From NCBI RefSeq assembly GCF_963678635.1, contig NC_087068.1, positions 14,015,872-14,079,871 of the forward strand: a stretch of DNA of 64,000 nt, read 5' to 3'. This DNA comes from Symsagittifera roscoffensis (taxonomy: Eukaryota > Xenacoelomorpha > Acoela > Convolutidae). Shown piece after piece: positions 50,501-63,162 of the stretch. Position numbers and translations under genes: made by a program. The notes under the pieces are model-generated. The model was not told the DNA's origin and searched no databases. It saw only the letters and a program-made list of their open reading frames with translations. Each line of letters starts with the position of its first letter. The stretch's first letter is position 1.

Positions 50501-53500
50501 AAATAGTTTTTGATAGATTTAAAACTGTGAAACTTAAGAGTTTTAGGCTGATAATATTACATTTGAAGTTTTAAACAGGCTGATAATATGATCAGCCTGT
50601 TTAAAAGGCAATCAGAAAATACTAAGCATTTTTTGGCCGATAATATCATTAATTTGCCTCAATTCACTTTTAGAACGTAATTTTCCTTGTGTAAAGTATA
50701 AGACGAGCAGCTTCGACAGACTATGGTAGGTTACTTTTGAGGCTGCTCCCATGCAGATCAAGGGATTGATCCCCTGATGGAGGAGAGTTTTGTGAAATTG
50801 TTCTGAATACAAAAAAACCCCGAGCATACACATCCCTACTTTCTTCGAAAGTCGAAATAAAAACAATCCCAAGCATAAATATTCCGCACTTTCTTCGAAA
50901 ATTGCAACAAAAATTGAAACTTATCTGGAAAAAACACCCAAGCACAAATAGTCCGAGCACAATAAAAATTGGAACAAAATGAATTTTTAACTATTTTTTG
51001 GTCCTTCTTTGAACATTTAAAAAAATAATACCAAGAATTTTGAATGCTCCGAGCACAATAAATATTGGAACAAAATGAAGTTTTAACTATTTTTTGGTCC
51101 TTCTTTGAACATTAAAAAAAATACCAAGAATTTTGAATGTTCTTTGCCAAAAACCTATTACCAGCCAATCAATACCTTCATAAATTACATTTTTATTTTA
51201 ACAGTGCTAGCTTTAAAATTGTTGTTCAAACTCTCAAAAAAATGACGGAATACTCGTGATCGGTCTGTTTTTTTCTTCACACCAACTTCACTTTTTAGCT
51301 AACCAATTTTGAAGCAAATTTTTGAAAGTTTTCGATTCATATGAAATTAGGTGATGCCTTGAACTGAGGATGAAACATATCGTTTGGATTTCAGTAAACT
51401 AGTGGGGATTTAAAAATTGTCAAACTGGAACAATTAACGTGCAATATATTTCGTTATGAACACGTACGCTGCGATTCAATACACTTTAAAAAACTTCCAT
51501 ATTGAAGTTTTTCAAGCAGAATTAAATTATTTTGAATTATTTCAATAATCTCATTTTTCGCTATTTAAAAAATTTTTTCAATTTCTAAAAAACAAAACTA
51601 AACTGTTTTATAGAAGTTAAATGGCAATTTTGTTACAAATTAGAGCCTTATAAACAAAAAAAAAACTTCAAAAAAGTGGCACCATCGTTGCATTGCGGTT
51701 GGTAGCATCAGTCAGTAAAGCAGTTAATAATTTCGTCATCCAAAGTAAAAATTATGAGTGCTGCCAACTGCATGTAAGCTTAGAAGAGGATTGGCATTAT
51801 TAAATTATTGGTAATCAGACGCAAAAGAAAACTAAGCAGTTTATATTTTACTTCATATGCTTCCCTTTTTTGAGCTAACAAAAAAGGGGTTTGAATTGTC
51901 ATAAAGCTCTGAAAAATCTGAATATAATTTCTTATATTCTTACCAGCTTTTTTTGAAATGTTGATATAAACACTTAACATTCATTGGAGCCAGCATGTAG
52001 TCATAGTTTTGCTATATAAAGTTCTAAATAAGCAGACGCATTACAAAAGGCACGCACCTTTCCAGGCTGTTTTCTAATTTCTACATATAGGGTGGATCCG
52101 AAGAAAAAAATTTGTATGCTTCTTCCATCTAAAAATGCCATCCATCAACAGTAAAAATGCCATCCATCTTTACTGTTGATAAATTTGGCTAGCCCGCTTC
52201 GATTAGCACACGCTGGATTAGCACACGCTATGATATATTCACGTAGAAGTGCAACTACAAACATATATTTTTTTGGCTCTTGGCATTTGAGGTTCCACAT
52301 GACTCTTGAATTTATTGATATCAAAAACAATACAATTCTTGCTCCACGTTTTCTTTTCTCGGGACGCATTATGTTAGCCTGATAAAATCGTGTATAGTTT
52401 TGTAGGTCATTTAAGGTTACATGTTTAGCTGATGCCTCCAAGAGTATAAACTTGATCGTCGCTCAAACTTTGTATTGCAATATCAAGATGAGTTTTCATA
52501 TTACCGTTTCGTGACTTACTAAATTTGATTGTTTTATGTCAAGTAGAAAAATTTAATTTTACAAATTTCCAAAAAAATGAACAACTGATGTTTATAACTA
52601 CAAGTTGTTTTTTGTTTAGATGGCCTTGAAGTTTGTCCAACCAACCAACTTTTTGACTTCACCACACGATCTTGCCAAGATGAAGACAGTTTCTACTGCA
52701 CTGCCTTACCACCTGTCAACTTAACCGCAACACCTGTGAGCTCATCTGAGATCCGAATCACGTGGGACATGGATCCTGACTCAACTGCGGATAGATTTAC
52801 AGTCAAGACAGAAAGCGAAGATGGTTCTCGAGATGACCCTGACAAAATACCTGTCGACTCAAACGCTCGTGATTTAGTTATAGGTTCGCTAAGAGCAAAT
52901 GTTCGTTATACCATTTCAATACAAGCTCATGAGTCGATTTACGACAGTATCTGGACTGAAACATCAGCGTACACTTACCCTTCAAATCCAGATATAAGTG
53001 TAGGCAGTGTGAGTCCCAGTGTTGTAACCTTTCAAGCCCAAATTAATTCGCAAGAAGTTGACGTTATAGTAATCAATCAAACTATTCCAACTCCTGACCC
53101 GCCAAGAACAATAGAAATTTCGGCACCTGGATCATCATTTTTTGTTGACAATTTGGAAGCTGGGACAGTGTACACGTTCAATATAGTGTACAAAGGTACC
53201 GATTCCGGACTAACATCACTTTCGGAACAAGACATACGAGTGGTCACAAAACCAAATCCAGTCTCAGATTTGCTCGTTGAAAACAACAACCGAACAGACC
53301 TTTTGGACCTTTCCTGGGTTTACACTGGAAACGTTGATTCATTTTTGGTTAAACTTCGTGTTCTAAGCAGTAAGGCTTTGATTTTTGAGAATCAAAATGT
53401 TAACTGGACTCTAAGAAGCCTGGAACAAGATGGTCTGACACCAGGAGAAACGTATGAATGTCACGTGATCGTGCGTTACCAGGGAAGAATCAGTGTACTT

Positions 53501-53891
53501 ACAGAAAAGGCCGGCCAAACCATTCCTGATAGGGGAAACATTGAATTTCTGAGCCAATCCGATGTTTCGATTGCAGCCAGTTGGTCTTACTCTGGAATCG
53601 CGACCAGTTTTGAGCTGGAGTTATTCAACGCTGATAACGAAAAGATTGATGAAGCAGTTGTCAATCATCCAAATACGAATCACAATTTTGTAGGTTTGCA
53701 ACCAGCGACCGGATACTTTGTTGAAATGCGAGTTGTCAGCGGAGACTTGAGGTCAAACTTACCAAGGGTTAAAACTGTTCTGGGCTTCACAGACCCCAGA
53801 ATTGTCTCAAATCTTAGGGCAAGACCGATTTCTAATACATCTATTGTTATAACATGGGACCATGAAGCATCGGCCGAAAGATACCAAATTG
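44562..53891 (+). CDS. secreted SUEL-lectin / peritrophin-A / fibronectin-III protein (exons 44562-45237, 46592-46789, 52620-53891; 3' end missing)
   Basis: Predicted extracellular carbohydrate-binding protein. Exon 1 gives a signal peptide (residues 1-17, IFVFILLPCLAFC), SUEL/galactose-binding-lectin domain 1 (about 28-122, with PNCPSFSFSNIEEVFIG and VQIAYYC) and domain 2 (about 143 onward, with CMGKQSCSF), whose last strand falls in exon 2 (RISAMC). Exons 2 and 3 together form a peritrophin-A chitin-binding domain: six cysteines spaced 20-6-11-12-7, including KCYREYVDC and CPTNQLFDF. Exon 3 continues with four FN3 domains (LPPVNLTATP starts the first; WDMDP, LSWVYTG and ASWSYSG are core strands) and the start of a fifth (IVITWDHE). 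All introns are phase 1 with GT-AG ends (GTGAGT, GTAAAT, then GTTAGT). The ATG at 44562 is preferred because the frame upstream lacks one. About 715 residues are visible; the remaining exons were not found. Confidence 0.8.
45238..46591 (+). other. intron 1 of the lectin/FN3 gene
   Basis: Starts GTGAGT, ends CTCTCGTTTCAG. Contains degenerate interspersed-family pieces (45385-45595 reverse; about 45640-46330) and a G-run near 45650. No further exon seen. Confidence 0.7.
48031..48048. other. TTCG-loop hairpin
   Basis: GATAGGT-TTCG-ACCTATC, a 7-bp stem with a TTCG tetraloop, flanked by GCGC and AACGCG. The same hairpin is at 49906-49923 in the second unit. Confidence 0.5.
48691..48728. other. 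16-bp-stem hairpin with loop that differs between duplicate copies
   Basis: TTTTAAACAGGCTGAT pairs with ATCAGCCTGTTTAAAA across a 6-nt loop (ACAAAA). In the second copy (50569-50606) the stem is unchanged but the loop is AATATG. Confidence 0.6.
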
Positions 53892-55300
53892 GTTAGTTTA
53901 TTTTATTTTAATGACATGTAATAGTATCACAAGTTTAGCTTCAAATGTTTTTAAGCCAGGCGAGATTTTCAACCAAATCTTGACAATGTTGTCATATTTT
54001 AGTTTTCAATAAAAAACGTCAAACTTCAAAGCATAAAACTTCAGATTGCACATGAATTCTGATCGCCTTTGATAACTTAATAAAAAATACATCAAAGACT
54101 TGTATCAACACCTTTTTGAATTCTTAATGCATGAATTTCAGTGAGACGACAAATTTTTGTTCGAAAGCAAAAAAAAATTCGGTTCTCTGTGAAAAGACCA
54201 TATTCATAAGTGAGCGAATATTCGCACCAATCAAACATAAATAGAAGAAAATTTCTTTCAGACCAAAAAAATTAAATTGAATCAATGAAAAAATGCGCTT
54301 ATAAATAACCGAGCTACTCATATGAGGCGGAGGCCCTTATGTTCGGACTGACTTTGAAAAGGTCTCAAATAATTTTTAGCGAAGAAAATCTTGTTTAAAG
54401 TGCAATTTTAGAACTTAATTGATTACGCCTTGACAGGGGCGTGCGCAGAAATTTTTCTAGGGGGGGGGGGGGAGGAGAGGACAGAAATATCCTTGGCAGA
54501 AGTTTCATTGACTACTGGTAGCTTCCCTAAACTTTTTGTAACAATGTAATCGTTCATCTGAGGCATTTGGTTCCTTTAACGAACTATTTGCTTATTGATC
54601 AAATTTGAGTTTAGTTCCATTTTCACGTAACCGTCCAGCTTTCTCATCAACACTGTAGCGAGGATGACACAGTCCTTCAAACACTTGCCAAACTTCAAAA
54701 CACGCTTTAACAGATCATTTATTGTTCCCTCTAGCTTTAGTAGAACTTGTGACAGTGCCCGCTTCCCTTACCTCGATTTGGAACCTCTCGGATGATGAGT
54801 ATATGCGCACTTGTCATCCATTTTTACACTCCCTTAAGTAGGATTTGAACAAGTTTTTAAATTCGGATGTTCTGATCAGAATTGAAACCGGGGCTGAATT
54901 TGAGGCCCGGCCCCCTTGGGAAACGAAAATTTGAAGCCCGTGTCGGGCCCATTTTTGATGAAAACACAAACTTCCTATCAAACAAGTAAATTGAAATTCA
55001 AAGATAAATTTCAAAAAATCAAAACTTGGTAAGTCCCTTCGGTACCTCGTAATGTCCATATCTTTATACATACCTTTCGTCTTTATAGACCTTTTGCAAC
55101 ACACTGCACCAAGCGGCAGACCTCAAGACCACTTTGTATCAACCATCGACCGTTGCTAACATAGTCCGATCGCTATCTCTTAACCTAGATACAGGTTGTG
55201 CTTTATATTCTGTTCACTCTTGAAGGGCTTTTCTGATTCCTAAGTTCGATTGATACCGAGTATCTGATTCGACATTTATTCCTAATTATATACATACATA
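53892..55300. other. intron or intergenic DNA after FN3 exon
   Basis: Begins GTTAGT, the donor of exon 3. No acceptor-plus-coding segment continuing the fifth FN3 domain was found. A degenerate interspersed-family start with a G-run lies at 54434-54480. Confidence 0.45.
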
Positions 55301-55306
55301 TATATT

Positions 55307-55418
<112 letters not shown>

Positions 55419-55449
55419 CACAGTTTAATTTACAATATTCTTTTAGTTT

Positions 55450-58400
55450 TTTACTTTATGAATTAAAATTTGCGGGTAATGTCATGGCGCGACCAGCAGT
55501 TCCTGTGAACAAAGACAGGACTGACCTATTAGGATTTGCCCCTTTTTGGGTGACACCCTCAATCAACCCCCCATTCCTCTGGATCGGACAATTTTTTTGG
55601 CAGTGGGCCCGAAAGACAACAGTTAGCCGACTGATATACCAACAGACCCAGCGGAGATCATCGACGAAACTCCTCCGAAGCCAGAGCCACCTTGACCAAC
55701 AGAAAAATCTCCAGCGGCAAGCGCACGCGTTCTGAAGAACCAAGCAGACGTCTGCCAGACGGAGGATTTCAATCGTAAGCGGTGGTTTTTTTCTCTCCGA
55801 AACGAAGGGAGGAGAACATTCGCAGACTCCTATCCCCAACTAACATTAGCGTAATCTCCTTCGAAGAATTTCACGATCATTGTGAGGCTCTCTTCAAAAC
55901 AGAGGTTTACTATACTGTCGAGCGTCTCGAAGTTGTACAATACAGTATTCACGCAGGACAATGACACTTTCTCCTCGTTCTATGTCAGATTGAACGGACA
56001 AGTTGCAGTATGCAACTGGCCGAAAGCCCAAGAGAGGGAAGTTCTCAAGGTCCCTTTCCTAGGCCGAATCCGAGACATCGACGTACAACACCAACTCATA
56101 AGACTCAAAGCCAATTTATACGGCACATTCAAGCTCGCTCTAAAATGCGAAAAACGAGCTAACACCTCGGCACAATTTCAAAAACTTCTTCCTCAGCTCT
56201 TAAGTTCCGGTGTTGTCAAACTCAAGCACGAGTCAGCATTCTCCATTCAATCCGGAAAAGACAATTCCGGCGGGCATGTAGACCAAAAAAACCTTACTTT
56301 CGCCAAAATCAGAACAGCAAGCCATGTTATTTTTGCGGCAAAACCAACTCTCTTGAACAAAAAAAACGTGTTCAGCGACGGAGGCCACCTGTAAATTTTG
56401 TAAAAAGCAAGGAAACTTCGCTGAGTGCAGTAATTTGTCAAAAAAAGGGTCAACCTAGTTCAGGACGAAGAGGAAACTTCTAATTCCACGTTAGACTTCG
56501 GTTTTACTGGTCTTGAAGTTGATAGCGAACCCTAACAGGTAGTCTTCCATTAACCCTCTAGAAAAACAGGTGAAGGTTAATAGCAACGAGCTTCTAGCGT
56601 CTACCTTCGGAAAAATCAGGAGTCTCAGTATACTCAGATCGGGTGCAAGCTTCTTATACTCAACTATTGGCACCGGAAGCACGGTCTCATTTTTGACTAA
56701 GCGTACAGTATGTTTCTTGTTATAGAAAACCGTCTGTAAAATTCTGAGACATGACGGGACACCCGGTCGGTACCACATGGGTAGACTACAACAAACGCCA
56801 GCAATTTACTAGGTCTCGTTTTGCACAAGAAGCTAGGCGTAGTATAAACACAGATTGGACCACCTGAAAAAAAAACACTTTGGAGGAACATACCCAAGAT
56901 GCAATATCGGCGAACTTGAAGTCATTTTTTGCACAAAAGTATGCACATGTTTTCAATCGATTGGGTCGATCAAAAAGCATAAAGTCTGTACAAACTTCAA
57001 AAAATTACTTGTCTCGAGACTAGGAAAAGGAAGGAAGTCTCCCATACTCATCCAAGACAGTGTAGCCAGGGAGATTAAGAATCTAATCAAAGTTAACCAA
57101 CTTTGAAAACTCGAAAAGTTCTTTACGTATCATTTTATTGCTCCAATTGTTATCACAGCGTAGGAGGATGGGACTATCAAACTAGCTCTTAACGCGAAGC
57201 CTAAGAACGCTCAAATCAGGAAAAACAGGTACCAGATGCCCAACATGCATGAGCTGATATATTCTGTAGCCCGAATCGATACCAAGAACTTTCCGAGAAA
57301 AGTTCAGTTCACATCCCTGAACCTTAAATATGCCTGCAGCCAACTTCTACTCTCCTCACTGACTAGTAGTCAGCGCGAATTTAGTTTTTTGTGCAGAGAA
57401 GCCACTGGGACATATCGCTTCAAGACGGGATTTTATAGCCTCACCGACATGCCGACCGAATTATGAAAGGCAATGGACTGTACGTAACAGAGTCTGGATG
57501 GAGTCATTTGCTATCTTGACAAAATTCTGGTGATCACCAAAGGCGATGTGGCTGAACACAATGAATTGGTGGAAGGAGTAATGAAGAACTTGTATACTGA
57601 AGGTTAGGGTCTTAAACAGAGTGAATGTAAAATTTCAGTCAATCACTTCATTTGGTTAGGCTACAAAATAATTGTGAATCGGTATTCTCCGCAATTCTCG
57701 AAGATCGAGGCCATCAAATTTCTCAAACCACATACATTGACACAGTTACGTTCAATTATGGTCACCTTGAACCACCTATAACAATTCATCCCGAAATTCG
57801 CAAATATACGGTGCACTTCAGGTCTTCTCTGAAAGCCTGCAACAAAAAATCCTTCACATGGGGGAGGAACAAAACGTTGCGTTTGTAAAACTCATAGACC
57901 TTATAGCTAATATTTTGAGCGTTTTGCTCGAAGACTCTTCAAAGCAATCTCGGCTCAAGTGTGATGCTAGCCATAGTGGCTTAGGAGCGTACCTCGAGGA
58001 GGCAGTAGAACCGAAAGTTTGGGCGCCTGTGTTTTGACTGACCATAAGGCTATAATCTCTGCACTCAATGTACACTACCGAAATAAATCGTACCAATCTC
58101 ACCGCTGCTGGTGGGTCGATCGATGATTACCTTTTGATTTTGAAGTAATAAATGTACCTGAGTTTACTTTGGGCATTGTTGGTTTTGTATCAAGGTAACC
58201 AACATTCAATGCCCCATTACTGTCTCAATACGATAAACTTTTCGTTGAACATGGGCAAATCTCTTGTAACGAAGTCAAAAAAAGTCATCATGGGACTCCC
58301 GGGACTATTTGGACGCCGAATTGCTGACAGAACTCACGGATGAGGACAGGTTTCTGGGCCAAATGAAGAGAGTCATAATTAACAAGGATGTCACGTCTAT

Positions 58401-59390
58401 CAATTAACTTTGACCCTATATGGCGCAGTTCTTGACTACGGCAGCGGTTGTGAACAACTGTGTTATCATAGAAAACAAGCGGGCGATCCCGGGCAACTCC
58501 AGCCTGCAATCTCAGCCAGACTTCATCGGTCACACCCAGGACAAGAGGCTAGGATGGCCACCTCAGAGTCTTTTATTCGCATACATGGTTTTCCGCAAAC
58601 AATCAGAACGGATCACGGATCCGGGTTCAAAGAAAACTGTAGAGACAGAGGCATTAAACACATCCTCACTCCGGTGGTAGATTATCGCGGAAATGGACTT
58701 GTCGAACGCTCTATACAAACAATTAAACGTCAGCTAGCTAAGGAAAAGCTACATGCTAATTTTTAAAACCTTGAAATCCACTTTACATCAATTAGTAGAA
58801 GATATCCGGAAAATGAAGCACATGATGCTCAAAAACTAGTTTTACGAACTACATTTTGGTAGAAAACCAAATACTGAATGGTCTGTAGCTTATAACAACG
58901 TTGTCAATGATGATACTTCAGCCCAAGGACTATAATGAAATCTCTTAACTCCGGACTAAGTCGCTGCCAGGTATACAATCTAGAAGAGCTATTAACGAAT
59001 GATCGTGAACCGACTCAAATCCTGTCACAGCTCAAAAAGAGCCTCCCCCACCATGTCCGGAACCGTATTTAGCAGATGCAAACGAAACGATTACTTCTCA
59101 AATTTCGCCCACTCAGCCTCCAGCGCCTCAGTCAACAACCGCCGATTAGGAGGATAATCGAATTTTCTTCCGTGGCAAGAAACCGTCACATTTCTTCCGT
59201 GACCCCTTCAGACATTCAGTCAAAGCTATTGAAGAGGAATGGAGTGACCAACCTCCAGCGCCTGCTACCGACTCACTCTCGCCACGCAGAAAAATAGAGC
59301 TTATTCGAAAACGACCTTTCCCAGTCTTTCAGGACAGAGTGAGCCCACAGAATGATCGAAACAGAATGATCATCAAACGGACCAGTAACT
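55450..59390 (+). mobile_element. old Ty3/gypsy fossil, gag to integrase
   Basis: Broken plus-strand element. Parts in order: gag with a knuckle-like region (about 55480-56460), reverse transcriptase (about 57240-57650, with GTYRFKTGFYSLTDMPTE), RNase H (about 57900-58150), integrase core and C-terminal side (about 58410-58770, with VDYRGNGLVERSIQTIKR), and a basic pol tail to about 59390. No LTRs recognised. It carries many breaks and looks old. It is related to the minus-strand units at 3.6-24.6 kb. Confidence 0.7.
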
Positions 59391-60218
59391 GATCCTCAGA
59401 CGGACGGACCAGTGGTGAAACTTATCAAAACTCTTGTAAAACTTAACATTTTGAAATGAAAAATTTATAAACAAACTAGTTTTTAAATGTATAACATGCA
59501 AAATGCATGCGGGACCTGTCTATCATAGTTGCTTTTTCGAGGGACCACTCTGTCATAGTAGTTACAACCCTGCGTTTGTTGATGATTTTTTGTAAACTTG
59601 ATTTTCCCAGTCATCGTAACACCTCCGGTCTTTTCTACATTTTTTCGCCTCGTCCTCTTGACATATTCAAAATTCAGAGAAAATTAGATAAAGTTTTTTT
59701 TATACCAGTTGTTTTTTTATCGGGCTGGATTCTTCATACAGTCTGAAAAATCTGGATGTCTTAAGGATGTCAAAATATAAAATGCACCCATTATTTTTTT
59801 TTGCAAAATTAAGTGGTATGAAAATTGCGATCCTGGCCAATTCGGAATAATCATTGGGCGATATACCAAAGATCTATTAAAGTGTAACGTGAGAGGCAAA
59901 ATGTTCTGGCCAGAATTTTATTCCACATTGAAATGACGCAAGCTGATTGGTCCTAATTAACTAATAATGCACTACCAGAGAGGCACTTTCTACTTGACAT
60001 TGCATGTTGGGGGAAAATAAGTGTTAAGACATCTTAAAACCCAGGCTGTCTTAAAGTTCATTTGGTCTCAGAATTCACTAAGCATTAAGATACCTTAAAA
60101 CCCACTAAGTGTTAAAAAATAGGTGAAAATGATCTTGCTAGCTTTAACTATAACAATCATTCAGGAAAAAGATTTAAGAACTGAACTCTAGATAAAGGAT
60201 CTACTTAACAATATCTCT
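59391..60218. other. no gene recognised; short repeats
   Basis: Contains two GGGACC-plus-GTCATAGT phrases (about 59510-59570) and two copies of TTAAGACATCTTAAAACCCA-like sequence (60022, 60080). 60196-60218 resembles one end of the MITE at 63395-63551. Confidence 0.4.
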
Positions 60219-60223
60219 CCCCC

Positions 60224-60436
60224 TAATAAAGAGTTAAGATGTACCACTGGTAACTATTGTATCTAACTAAAGTTAAAAGAGAATAAAAGTGTTGGTTGAA
60301 TTAAAACTGACTGTAGTCTAAAAAGAGCAACTAGTGAACCGAAGTCCACTGGACTTCGTAGAGTTAACATTGACTGGTACGTAATTAGATAATAGAGGTC
60401 AAGGTTATAACATACTAAAAAAACTGAATCACAACA
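60224..60436 (-). repeat. 3' LTR (minus orientation)
   Basis: Preceded on the minus strand by the purine-rich GTGGGGAA, a plausible polypurine tract. Confidence 0.85.
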
Positions 60437-62040
60437 TTCCCCACTGCACAAAAATTAATATCTGCCCGCTCAACGATGTAGCCAATATCACACGTATACT
60501 CCATCTCCCCTCGCTCCACTAGGGCCAAAGAAGAAACAACACGTAACCACATTTAGCACCAATGGATTTTTACAGAGAGTACAAATTACAATGGAGGTGA
60601 TTATATGGTAATATATACAGGCTACTTACAGGTTTACACAGATATCAACACTGAATGTACAAAATGATATGAACAATTGGGGTTATGTACCATTTGTACA
60701 ATTAAAGCAAACTAACTAACTCACTAACTAGGTAATAAAAAAAAAGTTTTGGGTTATCCAATGGATAAAAGCTAAATCAAATACGTAACATATCATGTTA
60801 CCATAGTTTAAAAGTTTTCAGAGTTTGTGACCGTAGTGTTGTATCTAGTATGGAAATTATCTGCCTCTCTTCTTACATCGGTATCGATACCCGAGGATAT
60901 GTCACTGCCGTCGTCATCCTGAGTATTACTGGTAACTTCTACGAATGGTGGCGATACCCATGCGGTCCTTGTCGCCTGAGAGGAAGGTGTTGAGAGTTGG
61001 TCTTGTGTGGTTTCAGCAACCAAAATCGTATGACGTGGGATCTCATCAATGGGTGTAAGATAATCCGAGGGGGACGTCGTACAGTATGATAAATTTTGTT
61101 TTGGACTCTTTGCGCCGGAAACCGTAATTAGCGGTTCGTCATCGGAGTCTACTGCACTAATGGTCTCCGTTCCGAGCGTCACTTGGTCGATAAATCGTCT
61201 ATCACCATAGAATTTCGGGGGGCCTGGATTTCTTCTTGCACGAAGTTTTGCGGGTATCGTGGTCTTTGGTGTCTCCACTGTCTTCTCCGGAGAGCTATCA
61301 ACTCGAATTGGGTCGTCACTTGTGCCCGTTGGTAAAGTGACCGTTGTCTGCGTATTTGTCTGGCTTTTTACGGTACTCCTTGGTTGATCTTTCGAGCTCG
61401 TGATGAATGTTCTCCTCTTTTTGCCAGAATTTCCAACCGTTGGTGTGTAACTCATCGAAGGGCCTCCTACATTTGAGTCCTACATTTGGAAGTGCCTCCT
61501 ACATTTGGAAGTAACTTTTCTGTCCAATGGTATTTTCCCCACTCTGTTAAATAGCCCTTTGTACCTATGATACAGATTAAGGGTCGTGTCTGAATAGTTA
61601 TTTAACTTACACAACTCTGGGCGTGATATGTTGTTGACGGGTAGTAGAGGCTGTCGTTGGGCTATCTCTATTCCAATTCTCGGGAGATTGTCGTTACCCA
61701 GGATGTTCCTCTCATGTTCAGAAGTGATAAAAAATGGGGTTTCGTCCGCGATCCATCCATTGGATTGTAATCTCACTACCACTTTCCCGATGATGTTGAT
61801 TGTGTCGTTAGTGAATCCGCAATATAGTTCCCTCGTTTTCTTCTCAACTGGCTGAATCTTCAACTGTGGATTTCTCAACTTCAATTCGTGAAGTACATTT
61901 TGTTTCAGGAAGCTCACTGGGCTTGCCGAATCCACTGGAATGTTCAAGTTGACTATTGCATCGTCTCCCAAACCGATGTTGACAAGTTTCTTGGTTTCCA
62001 AACCATTGGTATCGTAGATTGTTCTAATGTTGAGAACGGA

Positions 62041-63162
62041 TTAGTCATCGTTATCACTTATCCCCTCTTCGGTCCAAGCGTTAATCACTCCGCAAAAATT
62101 TTTTTCGCTTCTCACCTGAAAGTCTTCTGGGGAATATGAACAATTTTGACTATTTACAGCTTCATCTACAATATTTACAGCGGGTTTTCTTCCTTTCGAT
62201 TTACAAAGTCTTCCAAAATGTCCTTTATATTTACAAATATTACACACAATTTCTTTCGCCGGACACACATTCAGATGACCCTTGGTAAACGCATTCCCGC
62301 ATTTCATACAAGTATTTGATCTTTCTATGTTTGGTTCCTTTTTTACGTTGTTGAAGTTTTTATACCCTCTCCCACTATTTCCTGTCGTGTTGAAAGATCT
62401 AGTCATATTGGTTAGTTTGAGGTGGTTATAGTAGCCTTTTTCGTCAATTATTGCTTGGTTTAGTGCATCCAACGGATTGAGAGTTTCCAAAAGTAGTCTA
62501 CGTTGTAAGTCGCAGTTTTTCATGTTAAAAATAAATACGTCTCTGATCCACTCCTGTTCTGCATTAATTCCAATTTCACATGATCTTGCTAAATCTGATA
62601 ACGCGCCCCAAAATTGTTCATAGGATTCTCTATCCTTTTGTTTCTTGCTCAATAGTTTGTATCGTTCAAATGTTATGTTGGTTGGTTTGATAAAAGCCAA
62701 TTCTAGCATTTCGTAAAATTCCTTGAATGAGATTCCTAGGACTTTTACCCTTGGATGTTTCTGGGCGAAAACTCTTTTGCCTTCCGCTCCTAAGGCCAAG
62801 TATAGGATTGACCTTACTTTTTTATCGGCCTCATATCTACTCATTCCTCCGAATTTCCGTTTTTCTTCTGCTAGTCTTTTCTCTTCAGCGTGTTCGTAGA
62901 CTCGCATTGTTTCTTTGTTTCTGGCCTCCCTGGCTTTCCTCTGTTGGTCAGTTTCTGACTCCTGGGCACCTTCTAGGATCGGTAACGTCGTCTCCCCTTC
63001 CATTGGTTCTTTGAGGTTATCTAAGTCTAGATTTTCCTTCGCGATAATAGCCAAATGGAATTGGTCTATCCAATTGTTCCATTGGGTGGGAGGTTCTACT
63101 GTGTGGTTCGGCCAAAAGGCGGGTATTCCCCTCAGGTTCGAATCAGTTGTTGACTGCGCCAT
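62041..63162 (-). CDS. gag of the young LTR element
   Basis: 373-residue gag in one open frame. N-terminal half has PTQWNNWIDQF and a charged helical region; the middle matches the gypsy-type capsid pattern (TFERYKLLSKKQKDRESYEQ). The C-terminal part carries two zinc-knuckle-like motifs (CMKCGNAFTKGHLNVC and CNICKYKGHFGRLC). Its ATG overlaps the LTR edge and the probable primer-binding site TGGCGCAGTC. Confidence 0.85.
   Translation of the reverse strand: MAQSTTDSNLRGIPAFWPNHTVEPPTQWNNWIDQFHLAIIAKENLDLDNLKEPMEGETTLPILEGAQESETDQQRKAREARNKETMRVYEHAEEKRLAEEKRKFGGMSRYEADKKVRSILYLALGAEGKRVFAQKHPRVKVLGISFKEFYEMLELAFIKPTNITFERYKLLSKKQKDRESYEQFWGALSDLARSCEIGINAEQEWIRDVFIFNMKNCDLQRRLLLETLNPLDALNQAIIDEKGYYNHLKLTNMTRSFNTTGNSGRGYKNFNNVKKEPNIERSNTCMKCGNAFTKGHLNVCPAKEIVCNICKYKGHFGRLCKSKGRKPAVNIVDEAVNSQNCSYSPEDFQVRSEKNFCGVINAWTEEGISDNDD

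Larger units (their letters stand above)
47544..51310. repeat. tandem duplication, 1.9-kb unit, two copies
   Basis: 47544-49436 and 49441-51310 are near-identical (period 1897), both starting AGTGTTCCGATTTTACTG and ending TTAGCTAACCAATTTT. Only small indels and substitutions separate them, so the duplication is recent. Open frames inside (for example 48734-48934, minus) are not recognised as genes. Confidence 0.85.
46790..52619 (+). other. intron 2 of the lectin/FN3 gene
   Basis: Starts GTAAAT, ends TTTTGTTTAG. It splits the peritrophin-A domain and holds the 1.9-kb tandem duplication. A minus-strand open frame (52145-52441) has no ATG and no recognised domain. AAATTATCGCTGTTC and AAATTATCGCT motifs repeat near 46970-47030. 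Confidence 0.7.

Noticed and set aside
52145-52441. 98-residue minus-strand frame in intron 2 of the lectin gene
   Set aside because: No ATG, no domain, and its end lies in a small local repeat (GATGGATGGCATTTTT).
54814-55104. 96-residue minus-strand ORF
   Set aside because: No domain or splice context; composition like background.
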